From the NCBI GenBank assembly GCA_026168455.1, contig CM047426.1, positions 1,481,501 to 1,545,500 on the forward strand: DNA of 64,000 nt, in the 5' to 3' direction. This document shows, one piece after another, positions 52,601-64,000 of the stretch. A program made the position numbers and the translations under genes. Source of the DNA: Theocolax elegans (taxonomy: Eukaryota > Arthropoda > Insecta > Hymenoptera > Cerocephalidae). Position 1 is the first letter of the stretch; the number at the start of each line of letters is the position of its first letter. The notes beneath the pieces are model-generated. The model was not told where the DNA came from and did not search any database. It worked only from the letters and a program-made list of their open reading frames with translations.

Positions 52601-55600
52601 AAAACTGACATTTGGGCTATCATATTTTTCAATTTTAGTTCGCTAAATAGTTCAAACATTCCCAAAGTTCGATTTAAAAATAGTTACAAATTTACGTTAA
52701 TTTTTAAATTCAATATTTCCATAGATCTTTTATATTACTCTATTTTACATTTCTTTGGTCGTACGTAACTTTCGAAAACCAAAGTTAGTATATCAAGGAG
52801 ATCTTAAATTCGTTATGTTACCATCCGACTGAGAAATGTTGCGTTTGCACAATTTAAGATTATATTGAAATTTTATTTCAAATATTTTCATACATAGATA
52901 GTCCTTTCTCGGGTCAAAAATAAGTATGAAGAAATTATTTCGTTAACATTTAAAAAATTCGATTGTTTCACTTATTTATATAAGTATGTTAAATTCAGAT
53001 TAAATGTTTAAATCGAAAATATTTAAAAATCGAAAATTTTGAAAATATAGATATTTTGGCAGGTTATGTGTTGTATTTACACATAAAAATGCATTTGAAT
53101 TCGATCAACCCGGCTAATGAACGAAATCAAATATATTGAAAATATAGATATTTTAAATTTTTAAGAAAATTTCTCGTGTAAATATTAATTTAAAAGTTAA
53201 TATTATATTTTACGAGGCGATCAACGATAAAAATAAGATATTATTTTTCCCCATTTATTTATTTCTTTTATAATATAACGATATAGTGTTGCGAATGCAT
53301 CTCAAAATAATTATTGTCTTATATTTTCTAGTCACTGTAAATAACAGTCTATATTTATTTTTTATTATCGATGTATACTGCAAGCACAGTTCGAACAAAT
53401 GATATAATTCTAATTATCGATAGTTGTAATTTTTATTTTCGTATAAGTATACGTCTATATATTTTAAGCGTATATCATCATTGTGATACTGATACTATGA
53501 ATTGCAGTTATTTACGTTATCGAAATTATGATCAATCGTTTTATTTCTCGAATATAATACAACACATGAAATCGGTGTTTTATTTTTTTAAGGAAGGAGC
53601 GAAGATCCACTCGTAATTACTGAATGAGTAAGTAAGTAAATTATTGGTTTACTTTAATTTAGTTATTAAAATTATTTAAAACTTAATAAATAAAATCATG
53701 AAAAAATTGCACTTCGTTGCGATGCAATCTATATGCAAACTTTCAAGGTGATTCAATTGTTGTAAAAATACTTTCCAGTCGATAATTTTAAGTGACGGAT
53801 ATTTCTATTTTTAATTGAGTTTGGTGTACCCTTAAAGGGATGTCATCAGACTCATTTCATATACACATTTACCGATGTATTATATATCTTTTTTCAAATT
53901 CGTCTTTCAGTTTACGTAGTTTTTCTAATGTATGAGTTAAGGCACGTTATACGATGTCCAACAATTGTACGAATTTAGAAAAAATAAAATTAAAAACTAT
54001 ATTTACCGACCGAGCAGAATAAAATATTATATTTTAAGCGAATTGCTAATGCAGAAGCACTGGATTATTCAATAATACGTTGTTACGCAACATTATAAGT
54101 CAACGAGTAAAAGATATTTTCGAAAAATTTTTAACGTGGTATAATAAAATTGAAGATTTTTTGGTGTAAACAATTTTAAAGGTGCAATTAATTGATATAT
54201 ATATACGTTTACAACTTTGTATAAAGATAATTATTAAATTAGTGCTTCTGTATTTCAATTTTTTTTAATATTATCTATCGTTATAAAAAAATATAATAAA
54301 TAATATATTTCGATCGGTCGGTAACAATCAGGTATGCCACCTACGTACCGGGATGCCGCATGTTACCGACAATACAACTTTTCGTTTTCTTCGATACATA
54401 CGTAAAATTTCAGAATTTTGCCAACGTATCTACAATATACGTATAACATAGCATGTAAAATTACGTTTGTAAAATTATGACTGATCAAAAACTGACTGCA
54501 CAAAGTAAAAAACCGATAATGTCGGTACATGGGTATGTGGTATAGGACTATGATATCTTGATTTGAGGTATCTTTTCATTTTTGATTGGATTTAATACAA
54601 TATCTCACATAATTTGTTGAATTTCCTACCTTAATGACTTATAAGATCATGGAAATATTAAAAAATATGTTTTAGAAAGAAATAATTATTAATTTCCAAA
54701 AACCAACAGGTACCAGTTACATTCCATGATCTAATATTTTTTAGATTTTTAGATAGATACTTTTAAGTAATTCTTAATGTTACCGATACGGCAATTTACC
54801 GACTGAGCAATACTGCTTTACAGTAATTTTATATTAAAATGTAAGCAAAATCCGATGAACATTGACCTTTCGTTACGATGAAATTTACAATGATACAAAG
54901 TTTCATAATGATTGGTAAAGCAGTTAATGAGATAAATTGTTTTAAGAATATATAAAATAAGAATTGATAAATCAATTAATCACATAAACTACCAATCGTC
55001 TTGAAACTTTGCACAATTGTAATGTATACATTATAACAAATAGTAATGTTCTCGTAGATTTAATAAAAATCTTAATTTTTGTGAAAACAGTATTTCTCAG
55101 TCGATAATTTTAAACATGGAAAATTTAAATTATTACTTAGGTTTGGCAAACCCTGAAAATTCAGAATTAATAAAGGAAGGGCACTGAAGTCCCAGAATCT
55201 CTACTATTTCATGGTATTTCTTAATTAAGTAGATTTATACGAGATATTTTAGGTCGATAAGGTAGGGAGAGTAAGAAAAGCTGAAGACACTTATAGAATA
55301 ACTCGAGTTATTTCTATTCTCGTTATTTCTTATCACCTAAATTTGTTCAAAAAGGTCGATTTTAATCCTTCAGTATCAAATAAATTCGTTTCCTATTACA
55401 GACTTACTTTATACTAATTGTACAAACACAAATTAAACTTAAAATAAAAAAACTTGTAATTTGGAAATAATTACTCTCATCCGCATTGTATTAAATTATG
55501 ACTACTTGTATTACCATCAAACTCTTTTACCGACTGAGAAATACTGTTATTAGCAATTTACGTTAAAATTAAAAGAAAAACATTGTTTTTCGTTATTATA

Positions 55601-58600
55601 GAATCTATGATTGTGACACGTATGTCAAGGTAATTAATTACCAAGGATAAACGTTTGAAAAATCTTTGGATGTCATGTTCATATGAAGTTTCAATTTTTA
55701 AAAAAATGAATCTTACTTAATTTGCAAATTACCTTGAAACTTTACACAATCTTACGAAGTAAGGGCAATTTTATCACGATTTTATTGAAAATTTAACTCA
55801 AATTGCTATAATTTGTGTCAAAACATTATTTCTCAATCGATAATAGACTCGAATGGTAACTTAAATATCTTGATATTATCTATAAATTTAAAGGTTAGAT
55901 TTCTAAAACTTTTTAGTTTTGGAGTTATTATTATCTAATTATTTGTTTTTCCTCTTTATTTTGTTAAATCCGTTAAAAAAAATAAATATAGATAGATAAA
56001 TAAATAAGTAAATAAACATACACATTAATAAATAAATGTATAAATAAATAAAAATAAATTAACAAAAAATTCTGATAAGTAAATACACCATCATACTAAA
56101 AAAAATTGTCCTTTAAAAAATACGATCAAGGTGGAAAGTTCTACATCGATATAGTAATTAAACGATTACTCCCTCGCCATCCATATTTTACACTTCCCTA
56201 TATATATCCGCATAACCTTCAAATCATCCCAGCTAATTCTCAAACAATACCCTTCAAAAAAAAATTTTTCGCGAGTATTATTTTTTCGCGTGGAAAGAAA
56301 AAAAAATATACGTTTCATTTCGAAATTGCACCATATTACACACGTGATATATATTCTATTTATACATGCTCGTCGAGCGCGGTGTAATTCGTGACTCTGA
56401 TGGATAGAAACCTCTCATATATACACACACACATTTTTTTTTGCTCAACCGGTCGATTTATAAGATTGAAAAAAAAATATATATTTTTTTAATTCAAGGA
56501 TCGACGTGTATACTCGAAAACGTTTATTTAAATTGAAACGACGATCTTATCGGTTTAAATTTATAAATACATCAAAGTGTGTAGGTATATATATATAGTA
56601 TAATCAAACTTTATACCGAGATTGTCGATAATTACGGTAGAATAATTATTCGCATAATAACCGTATCATTACCGATAATATCGCGAGTTAAAAAAAATAT
56701 AAATGTGTATGTATGTATATATATGTATTGTAACATTTTCGTATATAGTTATTTAGTTGGGTATTTTACGTTAAATACGCTGGCGAACGGATTGGCGTTG
56801 TATTTTTTTTTATAACCGTTTGATAAGAAATGCAACGTCGGAGTGTAATTATTAGTTTGATATATTATTGGTTTTGTACGTAAATTGTATATTTATTTTA
56901 TAATTACTTCGGTTGATTGGTAAAGGATTTTTGAAGCTTCTTTTTGGTCGAAAGATATATAACTGATTGAACGATAATTGGCGAATATGTGCCAATATTT
57001 AATAGCCAAAAATATAGTTTAACCTAACCTCAAAATGCTTCATCGCTAGTAAAGTATATAAATTTTTTTTGTTGGTAGGTAATTATACAGATATATTAAT
57101 TTATAAATATATATAAAAATAACGTATTTTTAAGTAGGTTTATTATTATTGTTATTGTTGCTGTATTAGCATTAGTACATTGATTAATGGGTTATTGGTC
57201 TTCTCTAAATTATTGATCATTTTTTGTTTGCTATCGATTTTGATTCTTGACTATATTTGTAAAACATTTGGTTATTATGTTTCTCCGAATTAATTATTAA
57301 TTATGATGCTTTATCATTAATTTTTTGGGTTTGTGTTATAGATCATGGAATATTTAAAATTTTTGATCCAATAACTGATTATAGAAACATTCGAACATTA
57401 CACTAAAATGATGCATTTTTTTTAAAATTAATAATTATCATAATTTAATTTTGGTTAAATTTATGTTTATTAGATTTTTAAACATAATTATAGAAATGTA
57501 ATTTATTTAACATTTTGCATTAATTATAGGATTTATTTAACATACTTGGGTCATTGGTTCTAATTATAACTTGAAATTTATAAGAAATTTAATTTTTTAA
57601 TAATTTATACTGATGTAATAAAGTGTCAATAAATGTATTAATCTACCGTTAAAGTTATTGGGTCGTATTATAAAATTTTTCGATTAGATATGTATCGTGA
57701 CCAAATACAATGATTGATTTTTTTTAATTTGTGAGCAGAATATTGGATATGATCAGCGATTTTTTCGAATGTTTATAAATTGCTAAACATTTCATCGATA
57801 GGATTAGTTTTTCTAAAAATTTTTATCAATCAATTCAATGATCTAAAATTAATTTGAATCAAATAACTAAATTTTTTAAAATTTTTCAATTTTTTTTATA
57901 GAGGTTATTGGGTTATCCTTAGAAATTATTTCATCATTAGAATTTTTAGGGTTTTTTCCGGATATTATTGAAAAATTACTAATCTAATCCAAATAAAGTT
58001 AAATAAATAAAATTGAATCCAATAACCTAATAATCTACATTTTAGTAAGTTTTTAAATTTCTATATCTTTAAACTTTCTTTTCAATTTTCTTCGCGTGTT
58101 TCTTTCATCGCTGTTTTTTCGTAAATTAAGAGTAAATCGCATTAATGTTTTTTAATATCGTAATGAAATAAAGGTTATTATCGATCATTCTTCACTATAA
58201 AATTACGAATTTTCGTTTAAACGATCCGTATATACATAAAAATGAGAAAAAAAATTAATAAATTTTTTCTAAATAACCCAAGAACTCAAAAAAGAAATAA
58301 AAAAATTGATTTATTAAAAAAAGTATATTACTTTATATCGTTTCATCAATATTTATTTAATAATAAGTACACAAGGTATATATATTTTATTTTTTATATT
58401 TTATATCAATTTTGTATTATATATATTGTGTATTTATTAAGTAAATATTGTTGAAACAACTATAATAGTTTTTTTTTAAAAATCAATTTTTTCACTTCTT
58501 GAGTTATTTAGAAAAATTAAAATTTTTTTTAATGTTTTATTCTTATTTATACTGTATCACGAGAATGAATAGTTGGTATATATTCACGCGTGAGAAAGAG

Positions 58601-60395
58601 ACCGACATTATTGTTTCATAAGTCACACACAGATATGTGTATATATATGTATATATATACGTGGACACCTAATTAAAGTTACTTAAGGTGTATACACGTA
58701 TACATGGTGTGTCTAATCATCATCACACATTTTTCAACCAATCCTCATAGAACGACATATATTAAATAATCTCATTCTTGATCTACACGATACGATTATA
58801 GTTGTTTTAAAAAGACACATTTTTATTTTTTTATAACGAACATTGTTATGGTTGTTTTTTTTTGACATTTCGATATGTTTTACGTTACTATGTTTGGCAT
58901 AGAGTATCTGCTTCGGTGGTATGTCGATTAAAATTCTTATTTGAAACGTTATTGTTGTTGTTGTTGTTGTTGTTGTTGCTATAAATTTATATGGGTAATA
59001 CTTACCGAAAGCAGCGACGATCAGCCAAACGATAAGGAAGAAAACAAAAGCGAACAAGTACCAAACATCGCTGGCAACGCGTTGTTTCCTCAGCGGTCCT
59101 TGCCACAGCGGGTCGTAGTCAAATTTTTTCCCTGTTAACAATTATTTATTTATTTATTTATTCACTTATACAATTTCTATAAATTGTTAAAAATTATATT
59201 TTACTATTGACAAGATTTCTTTTTATTATGTATATTTCCATCATTTGAAAAATTGTAATAAAATCTCGATTATTTTTTTTTATCAGTGAAATTTAACTTT
59301 TTTTCGTTATTTACATTTGTGAGAAAAGATAATCTTGTCAATAAAAAAATATAATTTTTTTATAAAACACGCGGGCCTTTCATAGATTCGAAAACAAAAA
59401 ATGTATCTTCTTTTTTTCATATCCACGTATATATATATGTAATAAAACATATTTTAAAACATTTACATTTCCCTTTATTTTTTCGAGAATTTCGTAAACA
59501 TTCTGCGATACTACTTTACAAAAAATTCATCATAGTATAGATCATAGTATATAGATTCAAGCGCACTTTTGTTTTCGATTATCTAACAGAATATCTATAT
59601 CCACACTTTAATTAACCTTACTCAAATTCCAAACCAGTACACGGTCAAATTCGAATTTACACATACACACAAATTTTCTCGATTATAACTCAATTTTACT
59701 ACATTAAAAAAAAAATAAATAAGTATTATTGACGCCTCGCGTGCTCCGCCGACAAAAAACACACACACAGACATACCATATAAAATCCAATTTTATGTAA
59801 CGATCGTTCCGAGCGCAAATAATATATATCAAAAATAATTTCCGCGCGTAACGCTGTTTAATTCATCATTCCGCGCAATTTTTTTTTGCTTCTTTCATAT
59901 CGCGGGGGGCCCAACCGTGTATAAGATATAAACACACATACGAAGGAAAAAAATGTGTGTACATCGGGCGTTGTCGTGTGTAACATATACACACATACAG
60001 ACACACACGTACATATACTAAATATACCATACCGAAAAAGAAAAAAAATGTTATTTACACCGGTATACGGTTTGTTTACATGTGTACGTACGCACACAAA
60101 AACACGCATACGCGTACATATATACATAGAAAAATAGCTGTTGGTGTACGTATTGTAACAGTATATATATGTATGTAGATGTGCGCGCGTGCGTGTGCAA
60201 TCTAACCGTATATAACGCGAAAAAAATATGAAGAAAAAAAAATAAAAGAATATACTTAACGTTTTTGGATAAAATGTATTGTACATATAACCTCGTGTAT
60301 GTATATATATATATATATGTATACATGTATGTGATGTACATGCACGGTAATATATAAAATATATTACACTCACCATAGGTACTGTCCTCGGGCAT
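46654..60395 (-). CDS. Choline transporter-like protein (SLC44 family, CTL2-type)
   Basis: Exons (minus strand, 5' to 3'): 60395-60374, 59131-59006, 50827-50340, 49175-48885, 48562-48104, 47749-47473, 46971-46654, all GT-AG with agreeing phases. The product is about 659 residues once one surplus base in exon 3 is disregarded. The N-terminus MPEDSTYGKKFDYDPLW leads into TM1 (about 30-50). A Cys-rich extracellular loop (about 50-212) follows, with CGID and N-glycosylation sites NMT, NDT and NAT. About nine further membrane segments follow. Family signatures include KFHLGSLALGSLIL, FLSRYTYIMIAVHG, FTSAKEAFNLLMRN and the tail ERNDGSEDRPYLMS. SLC44 proteins move choline across the plasma membrane, mostly without sodium, for phosphatidylcholine synthesis; this is family knowledge. 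Intron 2 is 8.2 kb. Frame break: in exon 3 the frame ending VDLGSW stops at TAG (about 50380), while the adjacent frame reads SENATATIGKAFSKN to a proper donor. Confidence 0.9.
51916..52106. mobile_element. 190 bp element with imperfect inverted ends
   Basis: TTGTCAATAATCTAACTGCG TGCTG at the left is matched by the near inverse AGCACGCAGTTAGATCATTGACGAA at the right. The middle is AT-rich and noncoding. Size and structure fit a small MITE. Confidence 0.5.
54798..55105. mobile_element. Palindromic MITE, ACCGACTGAG family, copy 1
   Basis: The left end ACCGACTGAGCAATACTG is matched by the right end CAGTATTTCTCAGTCGAT. Inner arms also pair: TACAAAGTTTCATAATGATTGGTA at about 54895 against TACCAATCGTCTTGAAACTTTG at about 54988. 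The arms cover nearly all of the 308 bp, with about 20% divergence, which suggests an old insertion. Confidence 0.7.
55529..55841. mobile_element. Palindromic MITE, ACCGACTGAG family, copy 2
   Basis: The left end ACCGACTGAGAAATACTG is matched by ATTATTTCTCAATCGAT at the right. The inner pair is ATGTCAAGGTAATTAATT (about 55624) against AATTACCTTGAAACTTTAC (about 55728). Size and internal words match the element at 54798, so the two are one family. Diverged fragments near 52824 and 53700-53795 share the same words. Confidence 0.7.
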
Positions 60396-61050
60396 ATCGT
60401 AGCCGCTGCTTGTTCTTCCTTTTTTTTTCTTTCTTCTTTTTTTTCACTTTCTTTCCTCTCTTTCACGAAATACGTCCGCGTCCGCGTACAGCTTCACGTA
60501 AACAGCATATATATCTATATGTACATATGTATATCTATATACTCGTGCGTATGTGTGTATACATGTACGTATGTATATATATGACTATATACGAAAGGCT
60601 TTTCTCTCGTGTGCGTGTATGTATGTATGGGTGCGTGTACGGAGGTGTGGAAGAAGAGAGAGAGAAGCCAGAAGCGGCGGGAATTACCGCGAGATCGGGA
60701 GGAACTCTCTAGACTGGCGTCGTTGCGGTTTACACGGATTATAATCGACTTGCTTGCTGTGTGCAGTGTATACCGATATCTCTCTCTCACTCTCTCTCTC
60801 TCTCTCTCTCTCCGTGCATGTGCCCCGCGCGAGAGGGGTATGTATATGTACGTATACGTGTGCCGATTATACAGACACAGAGAGAGAGAGAGAGAGAAGA
60901 CACACGTAGCTCCATCTTCGTATACGCTCGTGGATTTCGCACCAGATTTTTCGCGGGTAATACTTATACCCGTGAACCGCTCTCTCTTTGTAAATTCTGC
61001 GAATTCTAAAGTATTCTTATCCGATTTGCGGACTAATGTATCTTGAAATT
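60396..61050 (-). promoter_or_regulatory. Likely promoter / 5' UTR of the choline transporter gene
   Basis: Directly upstream of the start codon at 60395 lies a GC-elevated stretch with a CT run (about 60779-60811), a GA run (about 60880-60897), a CTTTTTTT-type pyrimidine tract (60410-60455) and CG-rich cores (60470-60490 and 60660-60730). The combination of GA/CT microsatellites and GC-rich cores resembles 15990-16330. No TATA box was identified on the minus strand. Overlapping frames on both strands are simple-repeat products. Confidence 0.4.
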
Positions 61051-61106
61051 ACGTTGTTTTCTATAGTATGAAATAATAATATTGGTTTTTATGAAGGTTA
61101 AATGTA

Positions 61107-61387
61107 CACGGTGAGAAATTTTGTATTAAAAATTACAAGGTATTTTGTAAAAATTACAATAGTTTCTAGTAAACAAATCACAGACCGACAAACTGGGGAA
61201 TATTTTACTATAGTTTATATTAAAATTTAGAATTATAGTAAATGTTACAAGAATTATTATAGTACATTTTATTATAATCTATATAGTCATTTTTACTAGA
61301 AACTATGGTAATTTTACTAATTTGTCAGTATGTGATTCATTTACTAGACACTATATTGTCATTTTTAATATAAAATTTTTCTCAGTG
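61107..61387. mobile_element. TA-flanked MITE, copy 2
   Basis: Starts CACGGTGAGAAATTTTGTATTAA and ends with the near inverse TTAATATAAAATTTTTCTCAGTG, flanked by TA (61105-61106 and 61388-61389). Internal ATAGTTTCTAGTAAA words pair with TTTACTAGAAACTAT. It is related to the element at 6192 in its ends and to the one at 62435 throughout. Confidence 0.75.
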
Positions 61388-62434
61388 TATATGCAGAATA
61401 CATATGATAATAAAAAGTTTTATTTATGAGTATAAGAATTTTTTTAATTTTTAGGTGCCAATGAATTGCTTTTTCTTTTGGAAGGAAAATTTTTCGATTT
61501 GATTTTATTTTTTTTTATAATTTTTGTAGGATATTTGGGAATTGTTACATTTTCTCATTAAAATAAGGAGATGTTAGTTTTACGAAAGTTTATTTCATTT
61601 TTATTTGTTATAATGTTGCGATTTCTTTTTTTTTCGTTATTATTTAAGTAAGAAATATTTTTTAGTTTTTAGACAATCCTCAAGTTTTATGTTGTTTAAA
61701 AAAAAAAATTTTTAACGGACTGATTTTATGAAAATTTATATAGCTCTTTTTTAATTCTATTACCTTGTACAAATTTTTTAAACGCAAAAAAAAATCTGTT
61801 AATATTTATTTTATGGAAATTAAATTTGAGGGGCGGAAATGATCCCTTTAGGAAACACCTGTTTAATTGAAAACTCGCCCTTATTGATTTAATTTTTATA
61901 CGTGATTTTAAGGTTAACAATAATTAAATTATTTTCAAATTTTACGCGATCTTCAATTGTTACCTATTTTTATTTAAAAAAAACCGGTTTATAAGTTTTA
62001 TGAAGTTAATTATCTTTTTCACTGCTTTATCTGCTAGCAAAATGTTATTTATCGACTCGTTGAAAAAGAAATCGGTGAATGTTGAACATTGTTATTTTTT
62101 TTAATTATAGCTAATTCTAAATAATTTTTTTCAATTCAAAATGAGGATTTTTTTCAGGAGAAGCGATAAAATATATAATTTTTACTACTTAATTATTAAT
62201 TGTTTATTTATAATTTTATACTGGTGATAAATAAATTAATATTACGATAATCTAAGTATGTATCCTTACATATAAATCCTGTATGCGAACAGAAATTTCA
62301 TATAAAAATACCCCAAAACAACGTACGGTAAACCTGAGAAATACGGTCGGTAACATAAAAATTACCATGACTGATCACCAAAAATCACCAAGCTGAAAAT
62401 CCCTTATAAATATATTACTTTTCCCAATCAACTA

Positions 62435-62696
62435 CATTGAGAAAATGTGTAGATTAAAAATTACAATAGCTTTTTATGAAAAAATTACAGATTGCCAAAT
62501 TGATAAAAATTACTATATAATTTTCAGTAAAAATATGACTATATATAGTTCATAATCAAATTTTACAATTCTTGTAATATTTAATATAAATTTCGTAAAT
62601 TTTAATACAAATTATAGGAATTTTTCTCAGGTTGTCAGTATGACATTTCTTTACTAAAAAATATTGTCACTTATTAATACTAAATTTCTCTCTGTG
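62435..62696. mobile_element. TA-flanked MITE, diverged copy 3
   Basis: Starts CATTGAGAAAATGTGTAGATT after TA (62433-62434) and ends AATACTAAATTTCTCTCTGTG. Internal sequence, including AAAAATTACAATAGCTTTT and TTTACTAAAAAATATTGTC, matches the element at 61107 with more mutations. An older copy of the same family. Confidence 0.6.
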
Positions 62697-64000
62697 ATAC
62701 AAATTTAAATAATTGCCCCTCTCTCTGTGTACACGAAACAATCATCACATTTATTTTTTATTTATAAAATGAATGAACTTGAATAATCCACCAAACGAAT
62801 TAGTCAATCGTATGTATATATACCAAACACCCACAATTTCCTTATTTGCTGATAAAATTCGTGAGTAATTACTCGCTGGTGCACCGATAAAAATAATTTA
62901 CATTTTTTTCTTCACGACCTCGTTTATTGGTTGTAATGGAAGAAAAAAAAGAAAAATCGTATAAGAAAGTGTATAAATCGAAAGAGATATATTCGCGCGC
63001 ACTCACACACATACACACAGTGTCTTCAATTTCATTACACAAGGTCATCGTCGTCGAGAAGCTGATCGTATTACCTTTAATAAAAAGAATTATCTTTTTT
63101 AATTCGACTACTTGATGTATACTTATAGCGTTATTGATTTATGAACAATATAACGTGATTTTTATTACACCACGTGAACTATATGTATATATATCGTTAA
63201 CGTATATACATAAAAAAAATGTACTTTTAAGTATCTTTTTTAGGTTAGGTTATTTAGTTCGTGATGAATTTTTTTACCGATTTTCAAAAATTGTATGTAG
63301 ATCAATTATCCGTCGACGTAATTATTTTTTACCGAAATTTTACAGTTTTATTTTTTATTTTTTCATTAACCAGACTAATTTATACGTATATCATTTAGAA
63401 TGATATATAGAATAACATTTACTTGTAGATATGCGGTGAGATTAAAAATTAATATAGTCTACTCTTAAAAATATAATTGAATAATATAGTTAAAAAGTGT
63501 GTAGATATTTAATATAGTTTTGAGGTTAGGTACTTATGCGTAGCTTGTACAGATTTCTATATTTCACTTTTCGTTATTCAAATTTATACTTTATTTTAAG
63601 ATAATTATTGAAGATACGCGTTAACAAAGATAATTATCGCAAATAATAATATTAGTAGAAAGATAATTATAGTAATTAATAATAATAATAATAAACATGA
63701 AAAATAAATAACGAAAAATATTAAAATGTCGGTAATAACGTGTACTTTTGTTTAAATTCCGACGACATCCCCATAAACTCGATGTAAAAAAAGCAGTTCG
63801 GAACACGAATTATAAATCAATCTCAGGTGATATATAATTACAAAAAAGAACTAATAAAAATCTTATTTTTGTCTGAAACTTTACCATAGTATAAAACGCG
63901 GCTTTCTTGCACCGAAAAAAGTCGTTTAAATTACATTTAAAAACACTAGTTTTTCTTTTATAATAATTATATATAAAAGAAGAAGAAAGGATTGAGGTTT

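Larger units (their letters stand above)
50828..59005 (-). other. 8.2 kb intron 2 of the choline transporter gene
   Basis: AT-rich noncoding DNA with several palindromic elements (51916-52106, 54798-55105, 55529-55841), partial relatives of the last two (about 52824 and 53700-53795), and a TTG trinucleotide run at 58949-58978. Short frames at 51638-51835, 52481-52768, 53371-53616, 56106-56387 and 58242-58454 have no recognisable domains. No nested gene is supported. Confidence 0.75.
61051..64000. other. AT-rich noncoding stretch with two MITEs
   Basis: Apart from the elements at 61107-61387 and 62435-62696, the DNA is AT-rich with no supported gene. Frames at 62927-63403 and 63621-63806 have low-complexity, unrecognised translations. 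Confidence 0.5.

Noticed and set aside
59858..60466. 202-codon minus-strand frame overlapping the first exon of the choline transporter gene
   Set aside because: The translation is dominated by repeat-derived Tyr/Ile/Thr/His, and the real first exon uses another frame with a correct donor at 60373.

Overview
The window looks like nuclear DNA from an insect. Three multi-exon protein genes with canonical GT-AG introns sit in very AT-rich DNA full of microsatellites, short palindromic elements and tandem duplications. No bacterial operon, viral gene, CRISPR array, rRNA or tRNA gene was recognised. The gene families are general to animals, so the order cannot be fixed. The mix of a CpG-rich gene and a CpG-poor gene in an AT-rich genome would suit a hymenopteran, but that is inference.

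Layout. Bases 1-29,400 hold no gene I can support. This part is dominated by five direct duplications of 0.5-1.5 kb (1316-3833, 9963-11420, 16855-19644, 19956-22167, about 23920-26845) and several foldback or MITE-like elements. A GA/CT-rich promoter-like patch lies at 15990-16330. Bases 29,400-34,725 (+) carry a four-exon, 406-residue medium-chain dehydrogenase-like gene; its first coding exon (29822-29889) is short and separated from the rest by a 2 kb intron. Bases 34,726-38,728 are noncoding and contain a 0.9 kb foldback element just beyond the 3' end of the next gene. Bases 38,729-43,129 (-) carry a nine-exon dynamin-binding-protein (Tuba)-like RhoGEF with seven SH3 domains, a DH domain and a BAR domain. 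Bases 45,225-46,490 (+) are a broken or poorly resolved coding-like locus. Bases 46,654-60,395 (-) carry a seven-coding-exon choline transporter-like (SLC44/CTL) gene with an 8.2 kb intron that hosts a palindromic MITE family. Bases 60,396-64,000 hold its GA/CT-rich promoter side and two more MITEs.

The three genes are not an operon and have no obvious shared pathway: one is a probable oxidoreductase, one a Cdc42-type GEF and membrane-curvature scaffold, one a plasma-membrane choline transporter.

The observation most worth a second look is technical or evolutionary. Two otherwise well-conserved genes carry three frame breaks, each equal to exactly one surplus base, and the copies of the tandem duplications differ mostly by small indels. 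Either the assembly has unpolished indels and collapsed or duplicated haplotypes, or the region is unusually prone to duplication around hairpin elements. I found no convincing new biological system.
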